Shown: positions 19,661-31,238 of the stretch, piece by piece
How the letters are laid out: each line of letters starts with the position of its first letter
How positions within the stretch are numbered: the stretch's first letter is position 1
Assembly: GCA_013368315.1 (NCBI GenBank)
Contig: JAACJM010000142.1
Location: 1 to 64,000 of the forward strand
Origin: Tetrapyrgos nigripes
Taxonomy: Eukaryota > Basidiomycota > Agaricomycetes > Agaricales > Campanellaceae
DNA length: 64,000 nt
Direction: 5' to 3'
Program-made: the position numbers and the translations under genes
The notes under the pieces: model-generated
Told to the model about the DNA's origin: nothing
Database searches by the model: none
What the model saw: only the letters and a program-made list of their open reading frames with translations

Positions 19661-22050
19661 AAATTCTTGTGTGTTAATATTCATAGTCCTATCATCTATG
19701 GCATTCTACCTTCCACAATCTACTTACCAATTCTATCTCATCCTGGTCTTTCTCATACCATATACGCACTCAGAATTTCCTTGGTGAGCTCATACCAAGG
19801 GGGGACAGTTGGGGGGTGGAACAGATATCTGGCACACAGGGTAGGGGGGAGGGGTCAGGTCTGGCCAAAAAATTTTTGACCTACCCTGGGTTGGCACCTA
19901 TTGGAGCATTGTGCAACTTAATATTGACACCTACAAATGTCAAACAGAGTTTTTAGTGTAGCTATAGTGTATGTACAACACCATGTATGCTTGAAATTGG
20001 TGGAAATTGGTGGAAATTTCACCAAGACAAGCTGGATACAGCCCCTCAAAATATAGGGGGGGTCATGAGGTGTTTATTTGAGGGATTTTAGCTACTTAAG
20101 GAGTATAAACACAGTAGTTACATAGGCTGTATCTTTACTCATTTGCCTCTGGTGCCAATATGAGGTCAAACATTCTTTTCTCTTGCTTTTTGTGCCACAG
20201 CATATTTCAACAAAAATCCAGTAAATTTTGACCTTCTTCCTTCTCCCTCTATCTTCTTGCCTCTCCCATTTGCCCAGAACCAGGTAGAACATGGGATGAA
20301 CAAGTTCAAGTAGCAGTGAAAATCTATCTTATCATCTTGTCTTATCTAGTACATGTCAAGACTTGTCAGGTGATCTCCTGATTTCTTTTCTGGGAAAAGT
20401 CTTTCCAGCTGGTCTCAAAACCACGATGACATCCACTGGATGACTCACCAGTTAACTTTCAGGTTTGGAGGCTACAAGGTCAACTAGTCCTTGTCTGCTC
20501 CAGGTATGTATCTGCCTTTGTACATATGTCTGACTTGCAGAGGCTTCAGCTTGAGGAAATTCCAAAACCGGGTCCACTTCTGTTGTTCATCATGATCAGA
20601 ATCATTCTATCAATCTCCATGGTCTTTTGTGGGGTGACAGTTTTTCATGCTGTGGCCAAGTTGTGACACAGATCTACATCTGGCTCAAGGGTAGTCAAAA
20701 CTTTTGATATCTTACACAATGTTGAAAAAAATTTTAAGGACCTCTCAGGCCTGACTGACCAAGCACTCCTGGCAAATATGGATGGCAATACCCAATTTAG
20801 AAATTTCACATGTGACTAAATGAGCAGTACCTGTATTACCAGGTTTTGGTCCTTTCTTCTTTTTGCACTGCTTTTGGCAATTCTCATGGTTGATATGTAC
20901 ATTGGCCAGGAAGCCTATCCCAGCTTTCCCAAGATTGACATCCATATCACATCGCAGGTATTTTGCTTGTCTGTTAATGACTGGAATCTGTATCTCTTTT
21001 GTTAGCAGCAAAATAGATAGAAGGCTATGCCACTGACTTGACTGAGGTCAGGAAGCTTGTCATCTGAGTTGAGCATGATGCTGCAATGCTTGTTAACAGT
21101 GTCAATGTTGTGGGTATGCTTGTAAAATAAATTTTTGGACCAATCGGAAGACTCAAAATACATCATATTACCGATGCCTCGCCAGTGGCCTTTGCAGCCA
21201 AGACATTGGCAAGACAGTGTCTATTTTGCATGATACAGTTTCTTTACCACCTTTACAGTAAATTTTAGGCCTTATATTACACAAAAGTGTGCTTATTTGG
21301 TCCTCTAAGACCTAAAAAATCCTCACTATCAAAAAATTTTAAGGACCCCCAAGTGCTTGACTGACTGACCTCAGAGTGTACCAGTCTGCAATCCCTGACT
21401 ACCCTTGATCCAGCTACATATTAGATTGCACATGATCATGATGTGCTGGGCACCCACTCACTGTGGGCAGTGATGGGTATTTGCAACCCATTTTTGAGCA
21501 GGCTCTAATTGCCTTTGCTTTCACTTTGTTCAAGTAGAGATAGGTTTAGCCAAACACGTTGATACGCTGTACAAAATTTGCATGTAGAAATGTTAATTGG
21601 TGGTTAGAAAGCTGGTTCACCACTTCAATTGGAATATAAAGGACTAGAGTGAGTCCTGAACTGCTAGTTAAAGTGCTAGTGGACTAAGTGTAAGCGCCAG
21701 TACAATAAAGCTAAGTACTTATGAATAGGATATGCTTATTCTAAGTACTATGGTTGATGTGTACAGTGCTTCAGTTATAGTAGCAGATCCACCCCATATA
21801 CTATACAAAGTTCTATAAAGACTTTATAGCCAATTCCTACTATAACACACTTAGTACCGCCAGTGCAACTTAAGGGAAAGTGAAGCCCCTATTCACAGGC
21901 AAGACACGTGTAGGCTATACAACCCAGACTCTAGTGCTAAATGATCACTGGTTGAGAATTGTGCCATAATTGGAGAAATCGGAGGAAAACCCTAGTAACT
22001 GACTATGTCTGAACTAGCGGTATAGTAATCAATACCTCGCTTATAAGCAA
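19661..22050. other. Repeat-like, AT-rich stretch without a recognised gene
   Basis: Short frames only. A recurrent word, (ga)aaaaaattttaaggacc or aaaaaatttttgacc, appears near 19865, 20725 and 21335, each close to a tgactgacc or ctaccctggg motif. It also resembles the motif inside the transposon at 12456-15383. It probably consists of decayed transposon sequence. The Gypsy element at 22056 inserted into it. Confidence 0.45.
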
Positions 22051-22055
22051 AACAG

Positions 22056-22560
22056 TGTCACGAACTGCTACAGTTCTTTGCCCTCCTTCCTCTTTTACTT
22101 TATTATCGAACCCTTTCTCTGATCATTCGTCTATTGCATTTCCTCAATAAACCCTTCAATCTTATACTTCTGACTTTGAACTTTATAAAACCTGTCAAAC
22201 TCTATAATAACTGTCAATCAATCTTCCTATCTTTCTTATCTCATATCCATACTTCCTATCTTTAACTTGATTGATCCGATCTTCCTATCTTTCTCAACCA
22301 TATGGTACCATTCTATTTTTATTTACTTTTCCCATCCCTTCACATTTCTCATATATACTTGAGATCTCTTGTAACTGATTCCCCAGTTCGTTCACTTCGT
22401 CTCCGCTCTGTACCACTACTACACAGTGTAGAGCCTAGTCAGCCTACTCGTCTTTCTTCCTCTCTACATCTCATTTATATCCCTCTCAATCTATCTGTCT
22501 ATATCTGCTCCTTAAGTGTGTGACTTGGGTGGTTATTTGAGTGTATCGACAACCTTGACA
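22056..22560 (+). repeat. Gypsy 5' LTR
   Basis: Begins TGTCACGAACTGCTACAG and ends CAACCTTGACA. Length 505 bp. It retains a block near 22230-22260 that the 3' LTR has lost. Confidence 0.95.
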
Positions 22561-22902
22561 CTTGAACGAACTCCCATACACCCACCTCACTACCTTGAGT
22601 CTCTTCCTCGTCTATCTCGTTCATCTTTATTCTCAAAAGTCCTGTTCCTTTTCTATCCCTATTCCATTTATACTGCAAGTGTCGTTTCCCTTCATTGTAA
22701 TTCGATTTCGTGTCGATTACTAGCAGACACTACTTCAAGTAGACTGCATATCCACTGAATACTTCAAGTATCAGTGTAGCAACAACTGTCCCCCTTCCCG
22801 TATACATCATCTACCCTGGCTACCAGACCAATTCATTTCATACCTGCAGCTTATACTGCTGAAAATCGTCGTCGACCCCCATATCCATTTCCACCACAAT
22901 TA

Positions 22903-24540
22903 GTGGATGCCCATAGTCACTATAATCACTCACAGGGTATCAGGGAACATCCGTGGCTCTACAACGACAGTTTTATCTGTACTGAACGTTGGATTTGGAA
23001 GTTTAGACCAGGTGAAGTAGCCCTGTCTAGATATTCACACATACAAACCACTTATAACCACGAATCCGAGGAATATACTGTCAAGATCTCTGGTCCCTTT
23101 TACATCAGAGACCATAACAAGGAACACCTTTCCCTCATCCTTGATCCAGAGCAAGACGATCCTCTCCCTTTCCTGTCCACCTAGTATATGATGAGTCAAC
23201 GATCTGCATCTGCAGACCCAAGTCTTCCCTGTGCAGATCTTCCACACGTCTTCTTTAAGCCAAGAATCCTCGACTGTAATTATAACTCAGAATCGAAAAA
23301 CCCTATCAATTCCACAAAAATCAGCCCTGTATTAACAGGTATAACACCCAAACCCTTCCTGGAGATGAAATCCTCCCTATTGAGTGTCAAGTAATAACAC
23401 ACAACCAAGAACTTGCTATTCGAAAAAGCCCATCCTATAATCAACTCAGAAACCAAACCAGAACAAGAAACGTCTACTCCTACAAACACTGAACCAAATC
23501 CAGAACCCTCTTCTCCTGTACCACCTGACCCGCCTTCAGCATCAGATCCGTTACCAGATCCACCTTCTAATAATCCATCAACCCCTCCTCGTGAACCTTC
23601 CCCTGATCCATCAGAACCAAACAAACCCCTTCTCCCATCATTCCATCCACCGAAGGACCATCCGTAGCCCCTCGTCGTCCAGCCCCTAGTCCATCCCCCG
23701 AACCGTCAGACCCAGACAAACCAGCCATGTCAGACATAGCACCCAACAACTCAAACAGCACTTCAGAACGAGGGAGGAAACCAGATGCTTTCAACGGAGA
23801 ACGTGAGGAGGCAAAGTGATGGCTAGCCTCATTCAACAATTATCTACATCAGAACAAGGCTAGATACGCTACTGAGGACTCCAAGGTGTCCTTATTCCTA
23901 TCGTTTTTCACTGGAGAGAAAGGGGGAGACTGGGCGACTCAACAAATTACAGAACGAGAAGAGGATGAGGAGGATACCAAAGTCAAACCAGATGAGAGGC
24001 AATGGACAACACTGAAGGAGATTCGAGATAGGTTTAAAAGAGATTTCAAAGCTCTTAGGACAAAAATCAAGAGTGCTAGGATGAAGGGAACAGACATCAG
24101 TAGTTACAATAGTATCTTTGACATGTATGGGAAGAATCGGACTTCGGAGAAACGGCCCTGTTGGATTATTACAAAGCAGGTCTCCCAGAGAAGCTTCAAA
24201 AGACAGTAGGGATGACTTGGCCGAAGTGGAAGGATTTGGACGAGTATAGGGAAAGAACGATGGATCTCTATTTGAAATGGATAAACGAGAGAGAAAGGGA
24301 AAGGACAATCAAAGCCATTTTCTACACCAAGAACCAATTTGGGCCCTTCTCAAGGAAGGACGGTAGCAAGCGTAAATGCGCTTATGGGACCAGGTGCTAA
24401 CTCATCCTTCACTCCATTGCCTAAACTGACACCCGAAGAAAGGGATCGACTTTGAAAGTTAGGGGCATGTTTCGCATGTAGACAACCTGGGCACATGAGT
24501 AATGAATGTCCAACATTCCCGAACAATACTCCAAGGTCTT
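22903..24540 (+). pseudogene. Gypsy gag region with CCHC zinc knuckle
   Basis: A Pro/Ser/Glu-rich part (about 23450-23700) is followed by MSDIAPNNSNSTSERG (from 23727), the retrotransposon gag core (SLFLSFFTGEKGGDWATQQI, about 23888-23950) and a knuckle of the form C-FAC-RQPGHMSNE-C (about 24466-24509). Gag packages the element RNA. In-frame stops at 23817 (TGA) and 24453 (TGA) and a frame change near 24130-24160 break it. In the second copy (62560-63604) the codons matching the two TGA stops are CAA. Confidence 0.8.
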
Positions 24541-24778
24541 CGACAGCTCAAAACACATCTTGAAACTTCCCTCCTCATGCTGTCAGGACAGCCGAAACTT
24601 CAGTTCCATCATCATCTAGTTCACCACCAGTGACAGTAGCTCAAACGTCATCATCGTCTTCCTCTCATAATGTAATCAAAGACATCTCTGATATGGTTAC
24701 CAAGGTCAAGGGTTTGGAAGGAGAAGGGAAGGAGCAGGCAGCTGTATATTTGAAGGATATTATGTCAAAGTTGGATTT

Positions 24779-27330
24779 TTGAAATACTCCTCTGCTATGT
24801 CGTCAGTAGGAGTTGTACAATGTACCGGAAAATTTAAGAACAATCGATATAGTGTGTTATACCCCTCTAGTGAGCGTACCTTTCCTTCAGAGTTAAGAAT
24901 GTCGGCAATCACTCGTAACCGACAGGTACCCTCAATAACACTCAAAACTGAACTAATTGGCAAAATCACCAGTAGAAAAATCGACGCAGACGCCCTAATA
25001 GACAGTGGTGTGGAAGGCATAATTATCAATGGCTGTTTTGCACGAGAAAACTGACTAACACTCCTCCCTATCAAAACTCCATTCCCAGTACGAAACATTG
25101 ATGGTTCTGAAAATACCATGGGATGGGTACGACACTACACCGTTCAAAAACTTTGTATCTACTCCCAGGACAATAAATCATATCACGAAGAAATAGCCGA
25201 ATTCTATGTGACAGACATTGGAGATCATGACATAATCCTTGGTACCGACTGGTTGGAAGAACATAATCCAGAAATAGATTGGTCGTTTGCTAGGGTTAAT
25301 ATGTCTAGATGTCCTGAAACCTGCACCCTGGAATGACCTCCTGTTTTGAATCTATGCACCAAACCCAGATCTCCCAAACCAAGTATTATTGATCCACGAA
25401 CCAACCACAAGGAATATCAAGTAGCGTGGTCAGAACCAATTGGACGGTTTAAACTAATCATACAATCGAAAATTGCAGGCCGATGGTGTCAAATGCCCAT
25501 ACGATCATTTCATCACTCTTCAGAATCTACAACTATCTTTACTGAAGAAGACTTCAGCCGAGACGAAGTTCCGAATCAATGGGAAAGAGAAGTATTAGAA
25601 GAGTTGTTGAGAAAAGAAGGCCAGGACTTGATACCAGATTCAGAACTGCCTATACGTGCTGGATTTACCAAAGCTCAAGAACTTGCAGAAGCAGCCCAGA
25701 AAATGAAAGAAGACGTGTTACTTACAGATAAGATCCCATCCCAATATCATCAGTTCTTATCAGTTTTTGACAAACAGAACTCAGAATGATTACCAAAACA
25801 TGGAGAATGGGATCACGCTATCGAATTGAAACCAGACTTCATACCATGCCCTTGCAAAACCTATCCCTTATCTCCAAATGAACAGGAAGAGCTTGATAAT
25901 TTTATTAAGGAAAATTTGGAGAAGGAATACATTAGACCGTTGAAGTCTCCTATGGCAAGTACTTTCTTCTTTGTCAAAAAGAAAGACGGGAAACTACACC
26001 CTGTACAGGACTATCGAGCACTAAATAAAGGAACCATCAAGAACGAATATCCTTTACCACTCATATTGGAACTAGTCGATAAACTCAAAGGAGCATGGGT
26101 CTTTTTGAAATTCGACCTTCGATGGGGATATAATAATGTATGAATAAAAGAAGGAGATGAGTGGAAAGCAGCATTCAAGACGGAAGAGGACTTTTTGAGC
26201 CAACGGTGATGTTTTTCAGTCTTATGAACTCTCCCATGACGTTCCAGGCAATGATGAATACTCTTTTCAAGGATCTTATTGATTCTGGAAAAGTGGTAAT
26301 CTACATGGACGACATCTTGAGCTTCACAGAAACCCTAGAAGAACATCAACATATGGTCAAACAAGTACTCGCACGACTTCAAGAGAACAATCTTTACGCT
26401 AAGCCAGAGAAATGTACCTTTGAAACCAGTTCAGTAGAATTCCTAGGGCTCATTGTCTCCCACAATACACTGGCTATGGACCCAGTCAAAGTTGAAGGTG
26501 TTACTAAATGGCCAATGCCACGAAATATCAAGGACATTCAATCATTTTTAGGGTTCGGAAATTTTTACTGTCGTTTCATACGTGACTTCTCTAAAGTTGC
26601 CTGACCACTCTTCGATCTTACGAAGAAGGACGAACCATGGAAATGGTCAGATGAAACAGAAAGAGCCTTTCAGGCACTCAAAGATCCGTTCACGTCTTCA
26701 CCAGTTCTCTTAATGCCTGATCATTCTAAACTGTACCAAGTAGAGGTTGATGCTTCAGATTACGCCACAGGAGGTATTTTACAACAAAAAGGACCTGACA
26801 ACAAATGGCACCCAGTTGCTTATCTATTGAAATCTTTATCGGAAACCGAATGTAACTACAACATTCATGATAAAGAATTGTTGGCAATTATACGTGGATT
26901 AGAAGCCTGGTGACACTACCTCGAAGGAGGTCCACTGGAACAGTCCTAGGGGACTGTACATGCAAGAGAGAGAGAGAGAGAGAGAGATCAAACAGGGAAA
27001 TGCAGAGGAACACGTTGTGTTCTGTACACGCAAGAGAGAGAGAGAGAGAGAGAGAGATCAAACAGGGAAATGCAGAGGAACACGTTGTGTTCTGTAAATC
27101 GTATGATAGTGAGAATACATGGGATCGTGGTAGTAAGAACTAAGGTACGTCTGATATTCGGGACTGAGATAGGTCCCAAATTACAAATATCTATCAACAA
27201 TGATGTCACGCGTCAGTGGCTGTAAACATCGTTTACATCCACATACTATCGAAATCCTCACTGATCACAAGAACTTGAAATACTTCACTACCGCTCAGAA
27301 ACTCAGCCGCTGACAAGCAAGGATGGCCTT
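24779..27330 (+). pseudogene. Gypsy pol: protease, RT and RNase H, broken
   Basis: The protease active-site region reads ADALIDSGVEGIIING (about 24985-25035). RT runs from about 25826 ([20 protein letters not shown]) to 26604, with the YMDD catalytic box in VVIYMDDIL. RNase H begins with VEVDASDYATGGILQQKG (about 26740). In-frame TGA codons lie at 25334, 25787, about 26140, about 26601, 26911 and about 27312. The homologous codon in the second copy is often CAA. A 307-bp insertion (26935-27241) splits RNase H between the segments HYLEGGP and HTIEIL. No complete product is possible. Confidence 0.9.
26935..27241. mobile_element. 307-bp insertion with (GA)n and a tandem duplication inside RNase H
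   Basis: The flanks repeat TCCA (26931-26934 and 27238-27241). Removing the block restores the uninterrupted order seen in the second Gypsy copy near 60175-60200. Inside are two tandem units of about 70 bp, each with a run of GA dinucleotides, then atcaaacagggaaatgcaga and aacacgttgtgttctgta. No coding capacity was seen. It is a small non-autonomous insertion of unknown class. Confidence 0.75.
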
Positions 27331-27523
27331 ATTCCTAACCAGATTCGACTTCACGTTAACCCATAAACCCAGAAGTCTCAATCAAAGTGACCCCCTCTCG
27401 TGAAGACCAGATCATAAGGAGGGGGTCGAGAACGACAACAAGGACAGAGTGTTGCTCGACCCCAAATTCTTTAGAATTTGAGCCACAAGACCAGGAGCAG
27501 TAGTTGCAATAGGGGATGTTGAA

Positions 27524-28997
27524 TTGAGAAGACGTATTAAAGAATGTCCAAAAAGGGACGTCAAGGTCGTGAGTGCCTTACAGGTCATCTTAAATAATGG
27601 TCCACGCTCACTGGTCAAGAACTTACAGGAATGGAACTACGAAGATGGGATTATATTGTTCCAAGGAAAGCATCTATGTCCCAAACGACCAGCAACTACG
27701 GAGAGACATAGTCAAAATGCACCACGATAGTCTCACTGCAGGACACCCAGGCCGGTTTAAGACCTATGAACTGACAAGTAGAGAATTCTGGTGGCCCGGT
27801 ATGTCAGTATGTGTCCGTGATTATGTTGAAGGATGTGTTACTTGCCAATTGACCAAGGCACAAAATCATCCATCACATGTACCATTAATTCCAAACGAAA
27901 CACCAGAAAGACCTTTTGGTACTATCACAACCAACTTCATTACGGACCTTCCAGAATGTGAAGGTTTCAATGTGATCCATGTAACAGTAGACCAATTGAC
28001 CAAGACTGTAGTGATTTCACCATGTCGGAAGGATATCGACAGTGACAGGACAATTGACGTGCTATTTAATAACACTTGGCAACGTTATGGTCTTTGGGAT
28101 AAGATGATATCAGACAGAGGACCTCAATTTGCGAGTCAGGTTATGAAGGGGATATATGCTAAGTTAGGTATTACCTCAGCACTTAGTACAGCTTATCACC
28201 CACAAACAGATGGAGAGACTGAAAGGTTCAACCAAGAGCTCGAACAGTATCTACGAACCTTTTGCAACTATCGACAAGACGATTGGGTCAAATATCTGCC
28301 TTACACAGAGTTTTGCCATAACACTCAAGTACACTCCGCTACTGAAAAGTCACCCTTCAAATTACTCCATGGATACCTCCCTCAACTCTTTCCTTCAATC
28401 AACCCTACCTCACACGTCCCAAAAGTCAAAGAACGTCTTCAAAACTTAGAAGCACTACAGGAGGAATTGAAAGCAAGTCTGACGACTGCTGCAGAGTTGA
28501 TGAAGAGACAACATATGGATCATGTAAAGGAAGGGGTAAAATTCAGAGTGGGGGATAAGGTACTACTAGATGGAAAGAACTTAAAGACCATGAGGCCAAA
28601 AGCTAAGTTGGCAAATTGCCGGCATGGCCCATTCAAGATCACTGATGTAGTCGGCGCAGTTAATTATTGTCTCAAACTACCGAACACCTGGCAGATCCAT
28701 CTGGTCTTTCATGCTTTGCTTCTATCACCATACAAAGAAACTGAAGGCCATGGCATAAACTACCCAGGAGAACCAGCCAAATTGCTACCAGAAGACAATG
28801 AATATGATGTCGAAGCAATCTTGGATTCGAAACCAACGAGGAATTGGCGGAGAGTACAATATTTGGTCAAATGGTTAGACTATGTGGACTCAGAAAATTC
28901 ATGGGAACCAGCATCTGGGTTGACAAAGTTGAAAGATATGATCAAAACCTTCCATCGACAACATCCAGATGCATATCGTCCACCAAACCTCATATGA
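27524..28997 (+). pseudogene. Gypsy integrase with C-terminal chromodomain (1-base frameshift)
   Basis: From about 27597 a 466-residue frame is open. It holds the H-H-C-C zinc region (HHDSLTAGHPGRFKTYE, then CVTCQLTK), the DDE core (VTVDQLTK, ISDRGPQF and TDGETERFNQE) and a chromodomain (YDVEAILDSKPTRNWRRVQY, then LVKWLDY and NSWEPASG). Chromodomain integrases of chromoviruses steer insertion to modified chromatin. The upstream part (MRRRIKECPKRD, ILFQGK) lies in another frame because of a 1-base insertion near 27668. It is the best preserved part of the element. Confidence 0.9.
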
Positions 28998-29094
28998 TCA
29001 GGATTGACAGTGCGGCCAATGGGAATTAGTTTTGCGGATATTTGGAAAAGTACGCATGTGCTCCAGGCGAAAGCACAGCTTAAAGAGGGGGTAA

Positions 29095-29573
29095 TGTCAC
29101 GAACTGCTACAGTTCTTTGCCCTCCTTCCTCTTTTACTTTATTATCGAACCCTTTCTCTGATCATTCATCCATTGCATTTCCTCAATAAACCCTTCAATC
29201 TTATACTTCTGACTTTGAACTTTATAAAACCTGTCAAACTCTATAATAACTGTCAATCAATCTTCCTATCTTTAACTTGATTGATCTGATCTTCCTATCT
29301 TTCTCAACCATATGGTACCATTCTATTTTTATTTACTTTTCCCATCCCTTCACATTTCTCATATATACTTGAGATCTCTTGTAACTGATTCCCCAGTTCA
29401 TTCACTTCGTCTCTGCTCCGTACCACTACTATGCAGTGTAGAGCCTAGTCAGCCTACTCGTCTTTCTTCCTCTCTACATCTCATTTATATCCCTCTCAAT
29501 CTATCTGTCTATATCTGCTCCCTTAAGTGTGTGTGACTTGGGTGGTTATTTGAGTGTATCGACAACCTTGACA
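29095..29573 (+). repeat. Gypsy 3' LTR
   Basis: Begins TGTCACGAACTGCTACAG and ends CAACCTTGACA, followed by AACAG. It is shorter than the 5' LTR because a block of about 28 bp is missing. Confidence 0.95.
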
Positions 29574-29578
29574 AACAG

Positions 29579-30946
29579 AAGGAATAGTCTTTTGAAAGAC
29601 AGTAAGGATAGATAAGTAGGACAAAGTATATATGTATGAGTTCCTAGAAAGCTCAGCTTTCATATGGTACTAAAGGGATGGACTAGCGGCAAAGGGATAA
29701 AACCCATAGTTCCTTACTGCCAGTACACAATCTAAGGAATGAGTCATAATGAGAAAGCCCCAAAAGGGTAAAGATATTTTCCAAATGCAGCAGTAAGATC
29801 GGCAAGATGTGTGCCTGATGACTGAGGCATTCTCATTGGTACAAGTGCAACTACAAAAGATATGTAGGACCTTATAGAGAGCAGGACTCATCTATAAGAG
29901 AACTATGCCACTAACTGGTGGTATACTAGAAACGAAGTCTATGAACACCAAGTCTATAGTAGTGCCAGAAAAACATAAGAGGAGGAATAAGCAAAGACTA
30001 CACAAACCTATAGTGACTGATTGGCAGTAAAGGAATGTGAGTCATACGAGTGGAGCCCAGCATGAATGGTGGAGCTATGTGAGTCAGAATGACTATGGCT
30101 GCCAGTTCCAGAAAGGTACCCTTAGTCAAGAGGATGAAGCACTATTAGTTTTAGATAATATTCTACATTTCCTAGATACCCTAATTAGAAAGTACTTACT
30201 TAATCTAGTAGTACTGACAAGCATGGACTGGCAGTTAGGCCAATATTTCTGTTTCTTATGTACCTTTTAGCAGACATTAAAAAGAAATGTAGAACTGTAT
30301 AGTAGTAGCTGCAAGTAGTATAAAAGGACTAGGTATTTCTCGTAGTTACTCAAGCCACATACTGTAGAGTATCAGTCATCTCACTAGCGATAGCTATAGA
30401 GACTGCGAAACATGGACTATGCTTCTACCAAATTTACCTCACTCGCATCGAGTATAAACATAGTGTGTGGATCAATAGTGTTGAATCAAATTTGTTGGTT
30501 TTGTGTGTTACCTTTTGTGTGTGTCCTCAGACTTGTGAAACTGGTTATAAGGCATTTGGGCCTACAAATTGTGAATTGAAACTGTTGGTTATACCTTGTG
30601 GACTTGTTATAGTCTTTATGTGTTGAATTTGTGTGCATTCATGCAAAAACCTACCAAAACCCCCAAAAGTCCTTGTAGTACAAGTGAACTGTTGAGTATT
30701 CTGACTACTCGGAACACTCACACTTTACAAATTTGTATAAAGTCTTTAAGTTTGTGTTTGTTCTACACTTACACAAAAGACACCTATTAGTGTTCACATG
30801 GTTTGTTCCCAGATAAAATTTGGCTTACTTGCTGTTGAAATGACAAAACTTGTATCATAAGTATTTTCTAGATTATGTTACGATCAAACATTATAATTGA
30901 TTTGTGGGATAAAAACCTCCCAAATAGGATGAGATTTGTGTGACCA
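29579..30946. other. Gene-free stretch right of the Gypsy element
   Basis: Short frames only, with no family recognised. It continues the AT-rich sequence that flanks the Gypsy element on the left. Confidence 0.45.
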
Positions 30947-31016
30947 ACAAAACTGATGTCACCCCCATGACCAGATTCAATTCAAAAACTCAATTAGGGG
31001 GTGACATCAGTTTTGT
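30947..31016. repeat. 70-bp hairpin with perfect 18-bp arms
   Basis: The arms aaaactgatgtcaccccc and gggggtgacatcagtttt are exact reverse complements around a loop of about 34 bp. It lies directly left of the larger hairpin at 31030-31238. Confidence 0.8.
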
Positions 31017-31029
31017 CAGTCATTGTATC

Positions 31030-31238
31030 TGTGCCTGATTTGGTGTGAAAATACTTGGAATTTTCTGACACAGATTTGGCTCACATGCACGCAAAGTACT
31101 TTCTGCACTGTGACAGAAAGTTACATAAACAGGGTAACTTTCTGTCACAGTGCAGAAAGCATGGTGAATACTTTGCAGGCATGTGAGCCAAATCTGCATC
31201 AGAAAATTCTGAGTATTTTCACACCAAATCAGGCACAG
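31030..31238. repeat. 209-bp near-perfect palindrome
   Basis: Left words tgtgcctgatttggtgtgaa, ttggctcacatgc and actttctgcactgtgacaga recur inverted on the right (tctgtcacagtgcagaaag, gcatgtgagccaaat, ttcacaccaaatcaggcaca). The centre is aagttacataaacagggtaactt. It could be a foldback MITE; no clear target duplication was found. Confidence 0.8.

Larger units (their letters stand above)
22056..29573 (+). mobile_element. Full-length Ty3/Gypsy chromovirus-type retrotransposon
   Basis: Two LTRs (22056-22560 and 29095-29573) bound gag, zinc knuckle, protease, RT, RNase H, integrase and a chromodomain, in that order. The 5-bp target duplication AACAG is exact (22051-22055 and 29574-29578). A purine tract (aaagaggggg) precedes the 3' LTR. 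The LTRs differ mainly by a deletion of about 28 bp and a handful of C/T changes, so the insertion is fairly young. Several in-frame TGA codons, a 1-base insertion near 27668 and a 307-bp insertion in RNase H make it defective. Confidence 0.95.
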
